From positions 5,626,661 to 5,690,660 of the forward strand of contig OX463812.1 in NCBI GenBank assembly GCA_949825045.1: a DNA stretch of 64,000 nt, written 5' to 3'. Below are positions 21,513 to 32,243 of the stretch, piece after piece. Every line of letters begins with the position of its first letter. The stretch's first letter is position 1. Below the pieces are notes generated by a model. It was not told the DNA's origin and did not search any database. It worked only from the letters and a program-made list of their open reading frames with translations. The DNA is from Argyresthia goedartella. Its lineage: Eukaryota > Arthropoda > Insecta > Lepidoptera > Argyresthiidae. A program made the position numbers and the translations under genes.

Positions 21513-21650
21513 TACAGACCTAAACGAAGATGGTGGGACGAACTCGACTAGAGGTATTGCACATATCAGGGTTGTATGGACTCATAAGGTCTTTTTCCAG
21601 CAGTGGGATACTACACCGGCTACATGAAAGTTTATATAGTCGATATTGCG
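21513..21650 (+). mobile_element. LINE C-terminal scrap in the intron of the minus-strand gene
   Basis: AGACCTAAACGAAGATGGTG encodes RPKRRWWDELD, and later frames give LFPAVGYYTGYM, resembling the basic GRPxxRWxDDL plus QQWD C-terminal signature of RTE/jockey-like LINEs. It is short and frameshifted. Confidence 0.45.
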
Positions 21651-21710
21651 ATAAAGTGTGTCCTTTGTGCCGCCACTCTCAAATCACATTCAAAGCCAAG
21701 AACGACTTAC

Positions 21711-21963
21711 CATGCAGCAATGGCGGCTCCATATAGCACAGCACGGGCACTTTCACCTCCCTCCCGTCCTGCACTCTGATCCGCAGCTCATCGCGCAACG
21801 GCCTTGGTTGGCGCGGTGCAAACCCGACGAGCAGGTCATTGGTCGCGCCTGCCATGATGGTCAGTCCCCGTGATCCGAGGGATATGCTGAGCTCGCGAAG
21901 TTTAGGGATAGAGACGGAGAGGCGTTTGTTGAAGCGGGAGACGTTGACTAGGCGGAGAGTGGA
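21711..21963 (-). CDS. ASH/MSP-domain protein gene, exon 4 of those visible
   Basis: The acceptor AATCCACAG precedes TCC at 21963. The donor ATG/GTAAGT follows 21711. Phase 0 in, one nucleotide out, 253 nt. The peptide begins STLRLVNVSRFNKRLSVSIP and continues with GLTIMAGATNDLLVGFAPR, RDELRIRVQDGREVKVPVLC and YMEPPLL. The alternating strand pattern, the 'GLTI-G-..VGF-P-P..L.D-L' core and the VPVLCYMEPP end are typical of ASH/MSP (HYDIN-, DLEC1- and CFAP-like) beta-sandwich domains, which occur in ciliary and sperm-flagellum proteins. Function is inferred from pattern only. Confidence 0.75.
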
Positions 21964-22339
21964 CTGTGGATTGACAAAGTTGGTTGGTTTCATTTTTATA
22001 AGCATCTCTTACCGTTGGTCGAATGATGTAGGTATCTCCCACCTACTTTTTTCCGATTCTGAATAAGCGCTACCGTGGGATTACGTAAGTTGTGTTTACT
22101 AAACCTTAGGTGAGTTTAGAGCGAACCTTTGTATCATAAATCATAAATAACCATTAATTGTATATTTGCACCAGCCCAAAACACAAGTAAATCATATGCC
22201 TTGTTTTCTTCAATCTGCGTGAAGGACATATCCAGCAGTGTGTGAATGTGTGCTGATTTATGATAAATTGTCGTTTAAAGACTCATGTAGACTAGCTGCA
22301 GGTGGATATTTTGGTGACTATGCTAAACCAAAGACTGAC

Positions 22340-22469
22340 CCAATACTTCTGTCCAACAGTGAAGTTGACGAAGTGAATGCTCTTCGGAAAACACACCACA
22401 CAAACTGGGAGCTGCTCCGATTCAGTCAGAGAAGGCAATGAGCCGCCACGCTCCACCAGACGTCCAATA
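22340..22469 (-). CDS. ASH/MSP-domain protein gene, exon 3 of those visible
   Basis: The acceptor AATTCACAG precedes T at 22469. One nt completes an AGT serine codon with the AG overhang of the previous exon, then 43 codons run to TGG/GTCAGT (22340). The peptide ends VCFPKSIHFVNFTVGQKYW and joins the next exon's STLRLVNVS, forming the first two strands and hairpin of an ASH/MSP domain. The GTCAGT donor is non-consensus but usable; no better in-phase donor is nearby. Confidence 0.7.
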
Positions 22470-22708
22470 CTGTGAATTATTGGTCCAACATTAGCTATCA
22501 ACTGCTAGCTAGCTGGTGGTTCCTTGGGACTGATTGGACCGATAAGACCATGCGATAGTTAAAGTCCCGAAACAAAAGGTAGTAAAAAGCGCAGCATAAT
22601 TTCAGCTAAATCACAAAGCCTGATTTGTGATGTTTTCCTATTCAGGGGCACAGTCAGGGGCAACGCCGCCACGCTAAAAACCTCATTATGTAAACTTACC
22701 AAACTCAC

Positions 22709-22835
22709 CTAAGAGACTGTACGGAGCAGACATCAGTCGGTGGCGGCAGTTCTATCTGCGGCTTTATTCGACCTCCAATCACATGCAGCTCTGTGCTGCT
22801 ATCTTGCTCTCGTTGTAACCACGCGACCGCATCAC
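22709..22835 (-). CDS. ASH/MSP-domain protein gene, exon 2 of those visible
   Basis: The acceptor TTTTCTATGAAG precedes GTGATG at 22835. The donor CTTAG/GTGAGT follows 22709. Two nt in, 41 codons, two nt out (127 nt), consistent with both neighbours. The peptide has DAVAWLQREQDSSTELHVIG and GRIKPQIELPPPTDVCSVQS, a linker-like stretch ahead of the ASH domain. Confidence 0.7.
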
Positions 22836-23263
22836 CTTCATAGAAAAGTGTTAAATCAAGCAGACAGCATCGCGCTGGATGTGTTGGCACACGACCATGA
22901 ATATCTCTCTTGTATGGATCAGGCCTAGGTCTAGCAGTGGGTCGATGTAGGCTGAGTATGATTATAATCTTATAACTCTATTATCATATCGCTGACTATC
23001 GTTCGATGCTGTGCTAGATACATCTATGGATCTGAGACGATCCACGTACCTATAGAATCATAGTACTGTACCAAGTGGATGAGTGTGGGTTTAGTTTTGA
23101 GTTTTGCAATTAACAACTCCATATGACGAATATCAGTATACCCTTTGTCATGCAAGAAACAGTGGCTTTGAAGTGACGCGAGGTCATAATTTTTTTCTAA
23201 GTGAGAAGCAGTAGACTCAACTACAAGGTTACGAAAAAACTATTTAATTAACAATTTCCTTAC

Positions 23264-23589
23264 CAGCAGCCCCTTGCTCCACAGTGGGCATCAAATCCGC
23301 CCGTCTCAACAGCGCGCAGTCACAATCACCACCCAACCCCGGAGAACACGTACACACCCCCGTCCCGCGCCACGGTATATCATCACCACGAGCCCTTCTC
23401 TCCCTTGTCCGCCTTTCCCCGGTACTCGGCCCATCCTCAATAAGTTGGCTCGACGCCGCCGCCGGGGCGAGTGCTTTGGGGATGGAAGCGGTTGCCCCGC
23501 TGGGAGTGTGTGTTGGCCCGGGGAGTAGAGGTGGTACTACTCGTAGGACTGGGTGTAATGCGCGTCGCACATCTGCGCATGCTGTGTTA
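23264..23589 (-). CDS. ASH/MSP-domain protein gene, first exon visible (partial)
   Basis: This is the most upstream exon I can place. An in-frame acceptor candidate CACATTACAG gives a start at 23589, and the donor GCTG/GTAAGG follows 23264. The exon leaves one nt (G) that completes a Gly codon with GT of the next exon. The GC-rich, proline/arginine-rich peptide includes LRRADLMPTVEQGAAG next to the donor. The opposite strand is also open because of base composition, so the 5' limit is uncertain. The true start codon or earlier exons were not identified in 23590-25600. Together the five exons give about 335 codons with every junction in phase, strong evidence for a real gene read toward lower coordinates. 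Confidence 0.55.
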
Positions 23590-25629
23590 CTGTAATGTGA
23601 ATATGTGAATGATAAACAACAACTGTGCCTACGCCATTTATTTATACTTCCCCCGGGGTCAATGTTAGACAGGTTTCATTATTGAAAATTTTGAATTGAC
23701 AAACGTAGCCATTCCATTACTGACCATTTCTCTGGAACTAACGGACTGCTGTCATTCATGGTAGTTCTGAATCGTCTCAAATATTATTCTAGCCACTACT
23801 TAGCTAGTATTCACAAGTTTATGATAATTCATGAGCGCTCTGTATTTAATTAATAGTTGTCCATGTGTTTTAGGATCAATGTTTACCGTCAATTTCACTG
23901 ATTGGTGTTCAATGACAGCGAATGTTCTACTGACAATCCAAAAATTAGGCTTGAAATTAATCTAAACGAACTCTTTTCGGCTTGAGTTCCGTCTCATTAA
24001 CGCCATCTTTGGGGCGTCCATAGCAATTACGTCGTCAAACAGACAACGAACGAGGGAACGCTCTTTCATCCGTCTGAACTGAGACTTTCAGTTCAGGAGT
24101 TTTACTAAGCACAAGGGAAATTTAATTCTTTCCTGAACTAATAGGTGGCGATGTAATAACAGGCGTGGGGTAGGGAATAGGTAATGAAATCAATATATGT
24201 GCAAATCATGCATTTATCTCCCCTTAATTGCTACCATGGGGCTGCAGTATAATTATTTGTAGCAATTATCACTCGTGGGTGAGACTCTTGCCTGTAATTA
24301 AATAGACCTAGACTTACATTTATTTATAACAAAACACACAAGTACTTCAACAGGAAAGCTTCTATGACACGAAAGTGATATGAAGATATGGATGAAAACA
24401 CATAGGTTCATACAAGAAAATGATGACGATGTACGCATGTTTCGTTAGTGAATTGGCTTCTACTCAGCATATAATGCAGCGCTGACTTTCAGGCGAAACC
24501 ATTTTATATCCCTGCAGGCACCTCTCAACGATGTATTAGTAAAGATAGATATATGTATGTAAAGACAGATGAAAATATAATAATCGAGTGAGTAAGAGAT
24601 TGTGTTTTATGTAAGAGTGAGTGAGTAAAAGAGTTAGTGAGTGAATTGGCACATTAGTAATGGAGTATATTATGGGGGAATATACCTGTATTTTTTATGG
24701 ACGTACACATAAAATATACAGGATGTAGGTGACCGGAAGGGTATTACGTTTTATTACTGGACATCACTCTTAACATTTAACACATATTCGTTTGTAAATG
24801 TTAATATACACTTAAATATCCATAAACTATGGTGAATATTGAACACTGTTGTAAAAGCAGTTGTTTAGTACCAGATAGGTATTATTATACCCTGTAATTA
24901 TTACACATCATAAAAGTTATGCCTTATACTCGTACAACGTCAGCACATTTAATGTACAACGCTTTCAATAATTTGTTATCAAAGCTATTAATTTGGTAAA
25001 GAGATATATATGATCAACTTAATTATTTAACAGTGTTGTATGTACAAATTAAAGAATTTTCGAGTTAAATAAAGGTCATTAACTGCAGCGATTTGTAGAT
25101 ATTTGAAAGACAAATATTAAAAGCACTCTGTCGCACGATTATTAGTCAGGAAACAAATTATTTAATTTGTTTCCTTTCCTGACTTTCACAATTCAAAGAT
25201 TTCGTAGAGTTTATAAACTGGGCACAAAATTATAGATTTTACTAAGACCCCACTAACTTGGTATACTTATATGTTCTTTATTGATTATTAACAAATAATG
25301 ACTTAATAGCCGGCTGAAGGAACATCTTTATAGAAATTTACGCCAAGCTCCAACATAAGGAAGATGTTTAGCGTATATTGAAAATCATACTATTAGCGCA
25401 TATTAAAAATCATGAAAAAATAATCTAAAGCACTAACCCTTAACTCAACCATCAAATATTCTTTTGTTTACTTAGCAACAAAAGACTATATCGCCTGCAA
25501 TTATAAGTTTAAATAATGGTTAAGTAAATATTGTCATGTTTGCTGAAATATTACATACTGTCCGAGAATTCAGTTAGAAGCTTCTGAGAAGTGTGAAACT
25601 CCATACGTTTTATAGAAAATATTTTAAAA
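23590..25629. other. Intergenic space between two divergent genes
   Basis: No gene or transposon body was recognised. It contains a TATACAGGATGTAGGTGAC motif near 24717, similar to the ends of the mariner-type elements at 13.3 and 16.7 kb, and a GTGAG-rich low-complexity tract at 24588-24650. Promoters for the receptor (plus) and possibly for the minus-strand gene would lie here, but no defined motif is distinctive. Confidence 0.5.
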
Positions 25630-25813
25630 ATGAAGTTCTTCATCAAAAATACTAACTTGTCAGTCAGTGTCTCACTCTCTACTTTGGCTTTTACTGGTTT
25701 TTGGGCACCAGACAACTTCCTGGGACCTATGAAAACCTTATATTACTGCTATGCAGTGTTTTCATTTATGTTTCTTCTGGGTTTGTACATTAATAAATGC
25801 TTCACAGGAAAAG
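25630..25813 (+). CDS. Insect odorant receptor, exon 1
   Basis: Start of an odorant receptor (7tm_6 family), a seven-pass membrane channel subunit that pairs with Orco in antennal neuron dendrites (family knowledge). ATG at 25630 is chosen because an in-frame TGA lies at 25594-25596 and no other ATG intervenes. The exon encodes 61 codons plus one nt; it contains FTGFWAPDN and the first membrane helix FSFMFLLGLYI just before the donor G/GTACCT. Seven exons (25630-46172) give 184+217+111+199+189+105+156 = 1161 nt, exactly 387 codons with no stop. Known receptors are about 400 residues, so only a short last exon is missing. I cannot name the orthologue. Confidence 0.9.
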
Positions 25814-26371
25814 GTACCTTAGGAATATTTCTAGTTTTAGAGATAAGCGATGTTTTGTGAAATTATGCTAAAATATAGTTTTATTTTTTTCGCTATATAT
25901 TCGCACTTTACTTTTGTTATATTATTAAATACCAAAATTTGGTATTTAAAGTTATATTTAAAACATGTTTTTATTTTTATACGCTTTTTGACAAAACTTT
26001 CACCATGTTACCACAAAAAATATTAATCAGCGTTTAACCTCAAAACAAACGTCAAATCCCATATTTTTTTGTTTTAAACAAGTGTTGAACAGTAGTTTAT
26101 TTTTTTGTGGTAAGGCCGTCAAAATCTTATATCTCCGGGTCTACACAACTGAGGAGATAAATCGGTCTTTTGAGTTACCGACACCTAGAAACAGCACAAG
26201 GTACCTTTACCTGTGGAACGTTACAGATATGTATTTAGCGTAAATTGAAATAATGCTAAAAGTGGGCGCAGCTGTGCCACAGCCACCCCATGTGAGAAAA
26301 GGCGTTTTGTTTATTTATTGCCATTTTATAGTCCTAACAGCTACCAAAATCACCGTATGTCTCCATTTTAG

Positions 26372-26588
26372 GCATCTACATACTCATCCAACTAGTGGAC
26401 ATGTATTTAATTTGGGGTGACTTGCAACTGATGACGGGTACCGCTTTCCTCCTATTCACTAATCTGGCTCAACTGACTAAGATTCTGAACCTACTGCTGA
26501 GGAGGTCCAGGATTGCTGCAATCATCGATGATGCTGATGATATGCTGTCTAGTGAAGTAGGAGAGGAGGGAAAGAAGATCGTGAAGGG
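26372..26588 (+). CDS. Insect odorant receptor, exon 2
   Basis: The acceptor CATTTTAG precedes GC, which completes a Gly codon with the G of exon 1. The peptide runs IYILIQLVDMYLIWGDLQLM (second helix), LLFTNLAQLTKILNLLLRR and RSRIAAIIDDADDMLSSE, the usual second-helix and intracellular-loop pattern of lepidopteran receptors. The donor AAGGG/GTTGGT at 26588 is chosen because it leaves GG, completed by G of exon 3. The frame stays open to 26748 in the intron, but the downstream peptide is not receptor-like. Confidence 0.88.
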
Positions 26589-26599
26589 GTTGGTACACA

Positions 26600-29290
26600 T
26601 AATCTTAAACTCAACCTTCACAAAACTTTCACAATTTAAATCAGTAGCTGTCATTGGCGATACCAAACTTATGATCAACATCATAGACCGGGACCGGGTA
26701 TCCCTTTCAACTCTTCTCTCACTTAAGACAAGCTTACAGAAAAAATAGATGATTCCTAGTACAACTAAAACAAGAAAAAGCTCCGTCAGAAGACTATCTC
26801 AATACAGCCGCCACCCATGGACTGCTTACTCCGCATACTTTTCCCACAGATGGCCAGAATTATCTAGATAATATACTCTTCAGGTCCTATTCTCATGCAC
26901 CTCCCTTGTATTTGAAACTTGCACTACTGATTATTTCTCTCTACTTCTGAACATTGGATATCAAGTAAAAACTCTAAATCATAATGAAACTTTCCCTAAG
27001 CTCAACCTTGAAGCTGCAGAGCTGGAAATTGCCAACACTGACTTCAGTAATATATTAGCATCCTCTAACTTACAAGCAATACTTCTGCAGAACTCCTGGT
27101 CTCTACTCGTAGAATATCTAACATAACCAAGGCTGATACACAAGTACTAAGTTAAAATTCCCAGAAAGAATAAATCTATCAAACAGTGGATCACTAGTGG
27201 ACGGATGCACATTCCTGCTATCGAAATATTTGTAAAAACGTATTAAAAAATATATCTCATACGAAAAAACTGAGTTAGATAAAGTTAAAAACAATCCGAA
27301 GGGTACCTGGAATTTGATAAAATCTATTGCACAGATTAATAAGAATGTCAACTTCCACACATAATTATTAAATAAAAAAGCCCACGCGTCGCAGCTAACA
27401 AAGTGAACAATTTAATTGCAAATGTAGGAAATAATAGTGCAGAAAAACCTTGCATCCAGTGACTCTACTTTAGAGCACGTTCTATATCTGAACATTCAAG
27501 ATTCTATTGCCATTTTTGAAGTAGAAGAGACTGAAAATGAGAAAATTATCCTAGGCCTTAGACACAACTCTGCGATTGGTTGGGATGGCATTCCAAACAC
27601 TCTCTTGAGTCTCTCCAAGCGACACCTTATACACCTAATCAATCACACATACCTGTTACCTGAGCTTGAGTTCTAGTACTTTCCCTCAAGTCTTCGAAAA
27701 AGCTTGTCGTGTCCTGTATGATCGAAAATGGGGACAAAGACAGTGTCAAAGTAAAGTCAAGTCAAAGTAAACACTTGGTCAGAAAACTATAATAACCCAG
27801 GAGTATCTATCACTATCGGCATCTTTCTAGACCTCTCTAAGGCATTTGATACTGTCTCTGTACCCACACTCCTCCGCAAAATGGAGTCTGTGGGTATTAG
27901 CGAAATGAGTCTAAATATCATCCTGCCATAATTACCTAACTAGTCGTTCCCAGAGAGTTATCATAGAAGCCCTCATCAGTGACGATGAAACCCTAAGCTT
28001 TGCTGTCTTGTGTCAGCAATTTGTGTCAGCTTTACCTCCCCACTTGCTAAATAGTTACCTACGCAGACGATACGGCTCTTGCCATCGATGGAAATTGTGA
28101 TATATGTAGTTAGTACCTCTTTGAAGCACCGCCATCTTCGGCCTCTTTCATATTAAATGTCTGGATCTGACAAACGTGTTTCTATAAGCTGCTAATTTCG
28201 AATTCCACATATTCTTCATTGGCGACTATGAATTGTCTGGATCTGACAAACGTATTTCTACGAGCTACTAAGATATTGCACATATTCTTCAGAAATAACT
28301 TGAAGGCTACCAAAAATCACACAGAAAATGCCCTTAGTATTGTTATGAACTGTTTTCCTCCAATCTTCTTTTACTTAACGTAAATAAATCCCAATGTATT
28401 CCAATTCAATCCCAAAAAGAACCTCACAACCTCACTTATCATCGTTCCAGATTACATGCCATTCATGTGGTAGTCTGGATACCACTACCTGCTCCTGTTA
28501 CTATTACCAGCACAATGAGCTGGAAATCCCGTCTTAACTTACTAGCAGCGAGTACCCATAAATTGCTGTTCGTTTTAAAAAAATAAGGCTGTATAGACAC
28601 TATAGACACTCAAAACACTATTCATTCCGTACTTTCTCAATCGCTCATCACTTACTGTATCTTGGTATGGGGGTCTCCTGCACGTAAAACCTCCCTACTA
28701 GGTGTAGAACGCGCAATCCAAACGCTAGCCTTCCACTCAACTTTACAAGGTCAACAATGTTCTCACCGTCCGACATCTTTACATTAAGCAAGTTACTCTG
28801 CGAAAACACTCGAGCACACCTTATGACTCCGACCGAACTAACGGCATACATCTCGTTCCGATCGGGTATGCCAAACTTTCCGACACAGGACAACACTAGC
28901 GGCAAGGCATCGTTGCTTCGTTGTTGTCCGAATTCATAATATAGCCAACAAATTTAATCATACTTACCCCCTGAACATGTTCCAATGTAAGCTAGCTATT
29001 AAAAAGTGGCTGCTTACGCTGGACTATGACCACACCGAAAAATTACTAAAAATAAATTAATAATAAAACACCAAAAAAACACTCTTGTAATATTATCACA
29101 CTGTCCCTCACAGATTAATTAATTTTACCACCTGTTCCCCCAAATTCGCCCTCCCTCTCCCTCCCCATGCTCCCCTCTATTAGTGCTTAAATCACATACC
29201 TAAAATATGTTCTTTAACTTAGTATTTTTCTCTGAGCATGTACGTACATAAAAAAATGTATAATTCAATATCCATTCCTCTAACTTATGG
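26600..29290 (+). mobile_element. Degenerate jockey/CR1-like LINE in receptor intron 2
   Basis: Recognisable in order: endonuclease/linker scraps (about 26750-27360, IKQWITSGRMHIP), pre-RT (27437-27676: LGLRHNSAIGWDGIPNTLLS), RT motif A (27800-27900: GIFLDLSKAFDTVSVPTLLR), thumb/C-terminus (28400-29058: KWLLTLDYDHTEKLLK before TAA) and 3' UTR. Many stops and frameshifts; a local duplication lies at 28157-28300. Its C-terminus belongs to the same group as the fragments at 16437 and 57535. Confidence 0.75.
28157..28310. repeat. Short tandem duplication inside the intron-2 LINE
   Basis: TGTCTGGATCTGACAAACGT begins at 28158 and again at 28230, each followed by TTTCTA, AGCT.CTAA and CACATATTCTTCA. 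The units are about 72 bp and diverged by a few substitutions. Confidence 0.7.
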
Positions 29291-29576
29291 TGGTTGGAAG
29301 ACACTGGGGTCTGAGATACAGTAGTAACACTACTTCAGGCTCCAAAGTGTCTACTTCTACACTCAACTTCACAACGGTTCATTAATTATGAGAAAAATCC
29401 TGCTAGTATAAGTTAGTTAAGTATCAAATATGTCCGGATGCACGACTGAAAGTTAGACAGACACTCAAAGTTATAGTACTAGCAGCCATTTCATTTGAGC
29501 AGTAGTACGTGCATTCAGTGAATAGTCCATAAAATCTCTTTCCTGAAGATTAACTATTACTTTTCCTTCACTCCAG

Positions 29577-29687
29577 GTGTAATCGGGAGACCACATTGTT
29601 CCAGCTGGTATATTTTGGTTTGACCACAATAACTATTTCTGGCTGGGCAAGTAGCGCCGAGAAGAACTCTCTACCTCTTAGAGCCTG
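29577..29687 (+). CDS. Insect odorant receptor, exon 3
   Basis: The acceptor TTCACTCCAG precedes G TGT. The peptide CNRETTLFQLVYFGLTTITI then SGWASSAEKNSLPLRA runs into TG at the donor TG/GTAAGA; with exon 4 it reads LPLRAWYPYDT, a hallmark junction of moth and butterfly receptors at the start of the large extracellular loop. 111 nt, two nt in overhang on each side. Intron 2, before it, is filled by a degenerate LINE. Confidence 0.88.
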
Positions 29688-29779
29688 GTAAGATCTTGTC
29701 CTCTTTGTTTTCTTAAATGTCGACTCGAAGCAAATTTTCCTCCATACAAATGAAGTGCAATGGGAAAAAAATTAAACCA

Positions 29780-30044
29780 GATATGATTTGATGATGACGA
29801 AAGCAAGATAACAGAGGAAATCTTCAAGGCTAGCTGCCATAAACGCAAGACATCCAGTTAACAGACAACTCGCCAGATGGATGGATGATATCATCGCCAC
29901 AGCTAATACGAAGTGGATGCTAGAGGCTCAGGATTTACCAGCTGGTTTGGTAAAGAAGAAGCTTATACCCGGCAGTGGGTGACAACAAGCTGCGCATGAT
30001 GATTTCCAGCATACCGTAGGCAGATAGGATGATGATGATGATTA
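29780..30044 (+). mobile_element. RTE-like LINE 3' end in receptor intron 3
   Basis: ARWMDDIIATANTKWMLEAQ followed, after a frameshift, by EEAYTRQWV resembles the C-terminus of RTE-like LINEs. The sequence ends in GGATGATGATGATGATT (30027-30043), a trinucleotide tail typical of RTE elements. The tail sits directly before the polypyrimidine tract of exon 4. Confidence 0.65.
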
Positions 30045-30054
30045 TCTTCTTCAG

Positions 30055-30253
30055 GTATCCATACGACACGAAAAAGTCACCAGCATTTGAGCTGACATAT
30101 TGTCACCAGGTTGGAGCTCTTTTCATAGCAGCTTACTTGAACGTGGCTAAAGACAGTTTAGTGTCAGCTCTTATTGCCCAGAATCGGTGTAGGCTGCAGT
30201 TGTTGAACTTGGCGTTAAGGAATATTCATGAAGGCTTGAATATTGATGGGAAG
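30055..30253 (+). CDS. Insect odorant receptor, exon 4
   Basis: The acceptor TTATCTTCTTCAG is followed by GTATCC; G completes Trp, then YPYDTKKSPAFELTYCHQVG, ALFIAAYLNVAKDSLVSALI and LLNLALRNIHEGLNIDGK. It covers the extracellular loop, third/fourth helix and the loop with the NL/LRN-type signature. The donor AAG/GTGAGG is phase 0. A LINE 3' tail (GATGATG repeats) ends about 10 nt upstream of the acceptor. Confidence 0.9.
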
Positions 30254-30367
30254 GTGAGGTCTTTTCATACTTTTTCATGTTATGATTAAGGTTATAACTA
30301 TACAAAGACTAAAATATTGTAATCTTAATTTGAAAAGTATTTGGTAACATCAATGCATTTAAGGTGC

Positions 30368-30654
30368 TGTAGCTAGATAGCTACCTAAAGGAAAGGATAG
30401 TTAACTAAAGGAGGAAATGACTTGCAGATGCAAGTCATTTCCTCCTTTAGATAACTACACAAGATTCTATCACGTACAGGAGAGATAAGTGTACGATTAG
30501 ATTACGTTTTAACCAAAAAGATAAAGCAGATACATTTATAATATATAAGATTTTAAGTTGTAATAATAAAGTACTTCTACTCCTACCGTAGCACCTGGTT
30601 TGATTACTAGCCTATAAACGTACCCTTAGGTTCAGGAATTAGTTATCCTGAAAT
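30368..30654 (+). repeat. Left LTR with an inverted duplication near its start
   Basis: It matches 36398-36639 (AACTA.ACAAGATTCTATCACG, GTACAGGAGAGATAAGTGTA, TTAGGTTCAGGAA). Relative to the right LTR it carries about 50 extra bases after TGTAGCTA; 30407-30427 and 30430-30450 form a 21-bp perfect inverted repeat (TAAAGGAGGAAATGACTTGC... mirrored). Confidence 0.85.
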
Positions 30655-30667
30655 TGGTGACCCCGAC
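30655..30667 (+). promoter_or_regulatory. Primer binding site complementary to tRNA-Trp
   Basis: TGGTGACCCCGAC directly follows the left LTR. It is complementary to the CCA-ended 3' terminus of eukaryotic tRNA-Trp as I know it (GTCGGGGTCACCA). Priming by tRNA-Trp is known for CsRn1-clade elements. Confidence 0.75.
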
Positions 30668-30735
30668 TGAAACATTTCACGCAACAAGGACCACTACAGG
30701 AGATATTACAACTACAACGCCTTAAACACCTCAAG

Positions 30736-31490
30736 ATGCCGGAAACAATTAACAACGGCTGCAACAACACAAGCAGCACCTACTGGAAACGGCGAGTTAG
30801 CTTCAATTACCATCGCCTCGAAGATCCCCGAATTTCGGACCGAGATGCCCAGAGTCTGGTTCTCACAATTCGAAACCGTCATGGTACCACAGAAACAAGG
30901 ACACGGAAACAAGTACAGCCTCGTTGTTTCAAAACACCCGAGGACGACAAGTACGGCGCCCTGAAACAAAGACTCTTATCAGTTTATGAGGAGTCAGAGG
31001 AGCGGCAGTTCCAGAAACTAGTCAGCGAGATCAAACGGTGCGATCAAAAATCGTCCTACCTGCTACGCCGCATGAAGGAACTTGCAAGGAATACTAGCAT
31101 TCCCGACAAAACACTATTAAACTTATGGACTTCAAGACTACCATCTCCACATCCGGCAGTTCTCACAGTCAGTCAAGATGGACAATCTCGCTGGTATCGC
31201 CGAAAAAATTATGAAAAACAGTAGTAGATCAGATTTATGCGTGGTATCCAGCGGGAAGTCATTTCTAATGACAGAACTGCTAACCCAAGGCAGCAAGTTA
31301 ACTTAAGAGGTCGCGGCACTTACAGCACAATTCAATCATCGGGGCAGAAGCAGCAGGTCCCCCAACAGATTTAGGAGCCATTCAAGACATCACTCCAGAC
31401 CAAAGCCACGTCCTAGGTCGGACGAATTATGTTGGTATCAAATGAACTACAATCAGCAAGCTCACAAATGCGAATAGCCATGCAACTGGA
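30736..31490 (+). pseudogene. Gag remnant of the CsRn1-type element
   Basis: Open to 31224 in one frame (with KYGALKQRLLSVYEESEERQ and DKTLLNLWTSRLP, the latter a typical gag helix motif), then in another frame an arginine/serine-rich tract and the finger CWYQMNYNQQAHKCE. One finger His is Gln and a stop follows KCE, so the CHCC finger is dead. Confidence 0.7.
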
Positions 31491-31569
31491 ATAAAACGTC
31501 AGCATCGTTAGAAAACTAGAATCAGCGTTGACTGAGGCCACCGTCAGCGCTATACTCCCGGCCAACAGA

Positions 31570-32235
31570 CTTTGCGTTACCGACTGAAAAAGTGGGTACT
31601 GTTTTCTGGTAGATGCAGGTGCAAACATATCTGTGTTACCGAAGCAAGGCCGACAGACGAGATTAACATACAAGTGGTACGTTGCAAATGGGACGGAAAT
31701 AAAAACATAAGGCGTGAAAACAGTAACTCTTAACCTAAAAATGGGGTGACCGTACCAATGGACTTTCATAGTTACTGACATTGCTCAAACAATACTCGGC
31801 TCTGATTTTCTAGATCATCACAATATTTTTGTCGACGTGCGAAACAAAAATCTTATTGATAGGATAACAGGTCTTTTGACTCCAGGAAACATTATTCAGT
31901 CAAACGTACCGACTCTTCGCACCATCAAGCTTGAAGATAAATATTCGGAGATATTAAAAAAATACCCAAATATGATCAAGCCAGTCAGCGCACTCATTGA
32001 GCCCAAACACAACGTTAAGAACCAGATAATCACCAACGGCCACTCTATCCATTCCAAATACCGTCCTATACTAACCGATAAATATCAAAAAGTCAAGCTG
32101 GAGATCGAGAAGATGTTAGAGATTGATTTATGTCATCCTTCAAAAAGCCCCTGGTCCAGCACATTTCACGTCATGAAGAAGAAAAATGGAGATTCATATT
32201 ATGCGGAGACTACAGGAGTTTGAACACAATCACGG
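31570..32235 (+). pseudogene. Protease and N-terminal RT remnant
   Basis: Protease core FLVDAGANISVLPKQG (31603-31650; VDAG in place of the usual VDTG), flap/ILGSDFLDHHNIFVD near 31790-31832, then a linker open from 31837 (KPVSALIEPKHNVKNQIITN) and RT start CHPSKSPWSSTFHVMKKKNG. A frameshift near 32200 changes to ILCGDYRSLNTITVPN, where the LINE insertion begins. Confidence 0.78.
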
Positions 32236-32243
32236 TTCCGAAC

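Noticed and set aside
23274..23595. Plus-strand open frames over 23.27-23.60 kb
   Set aside because: They are composition-driven shadows of the GC-rich minus-strand exon, whose splice phase fits its neighbours.
24717..24760. TATACAGGATGTAGGTGACC as the end of another mariner-type element
   Set aside because: No matching inverted end or transposase found nearby; a single short similarity.
26589..26748. Continuation of receptor exon 2 to 26748
   Set aside because: The peptide after the GTTGGT donor is not receptor-like, and using it breaks phase with exon 3.
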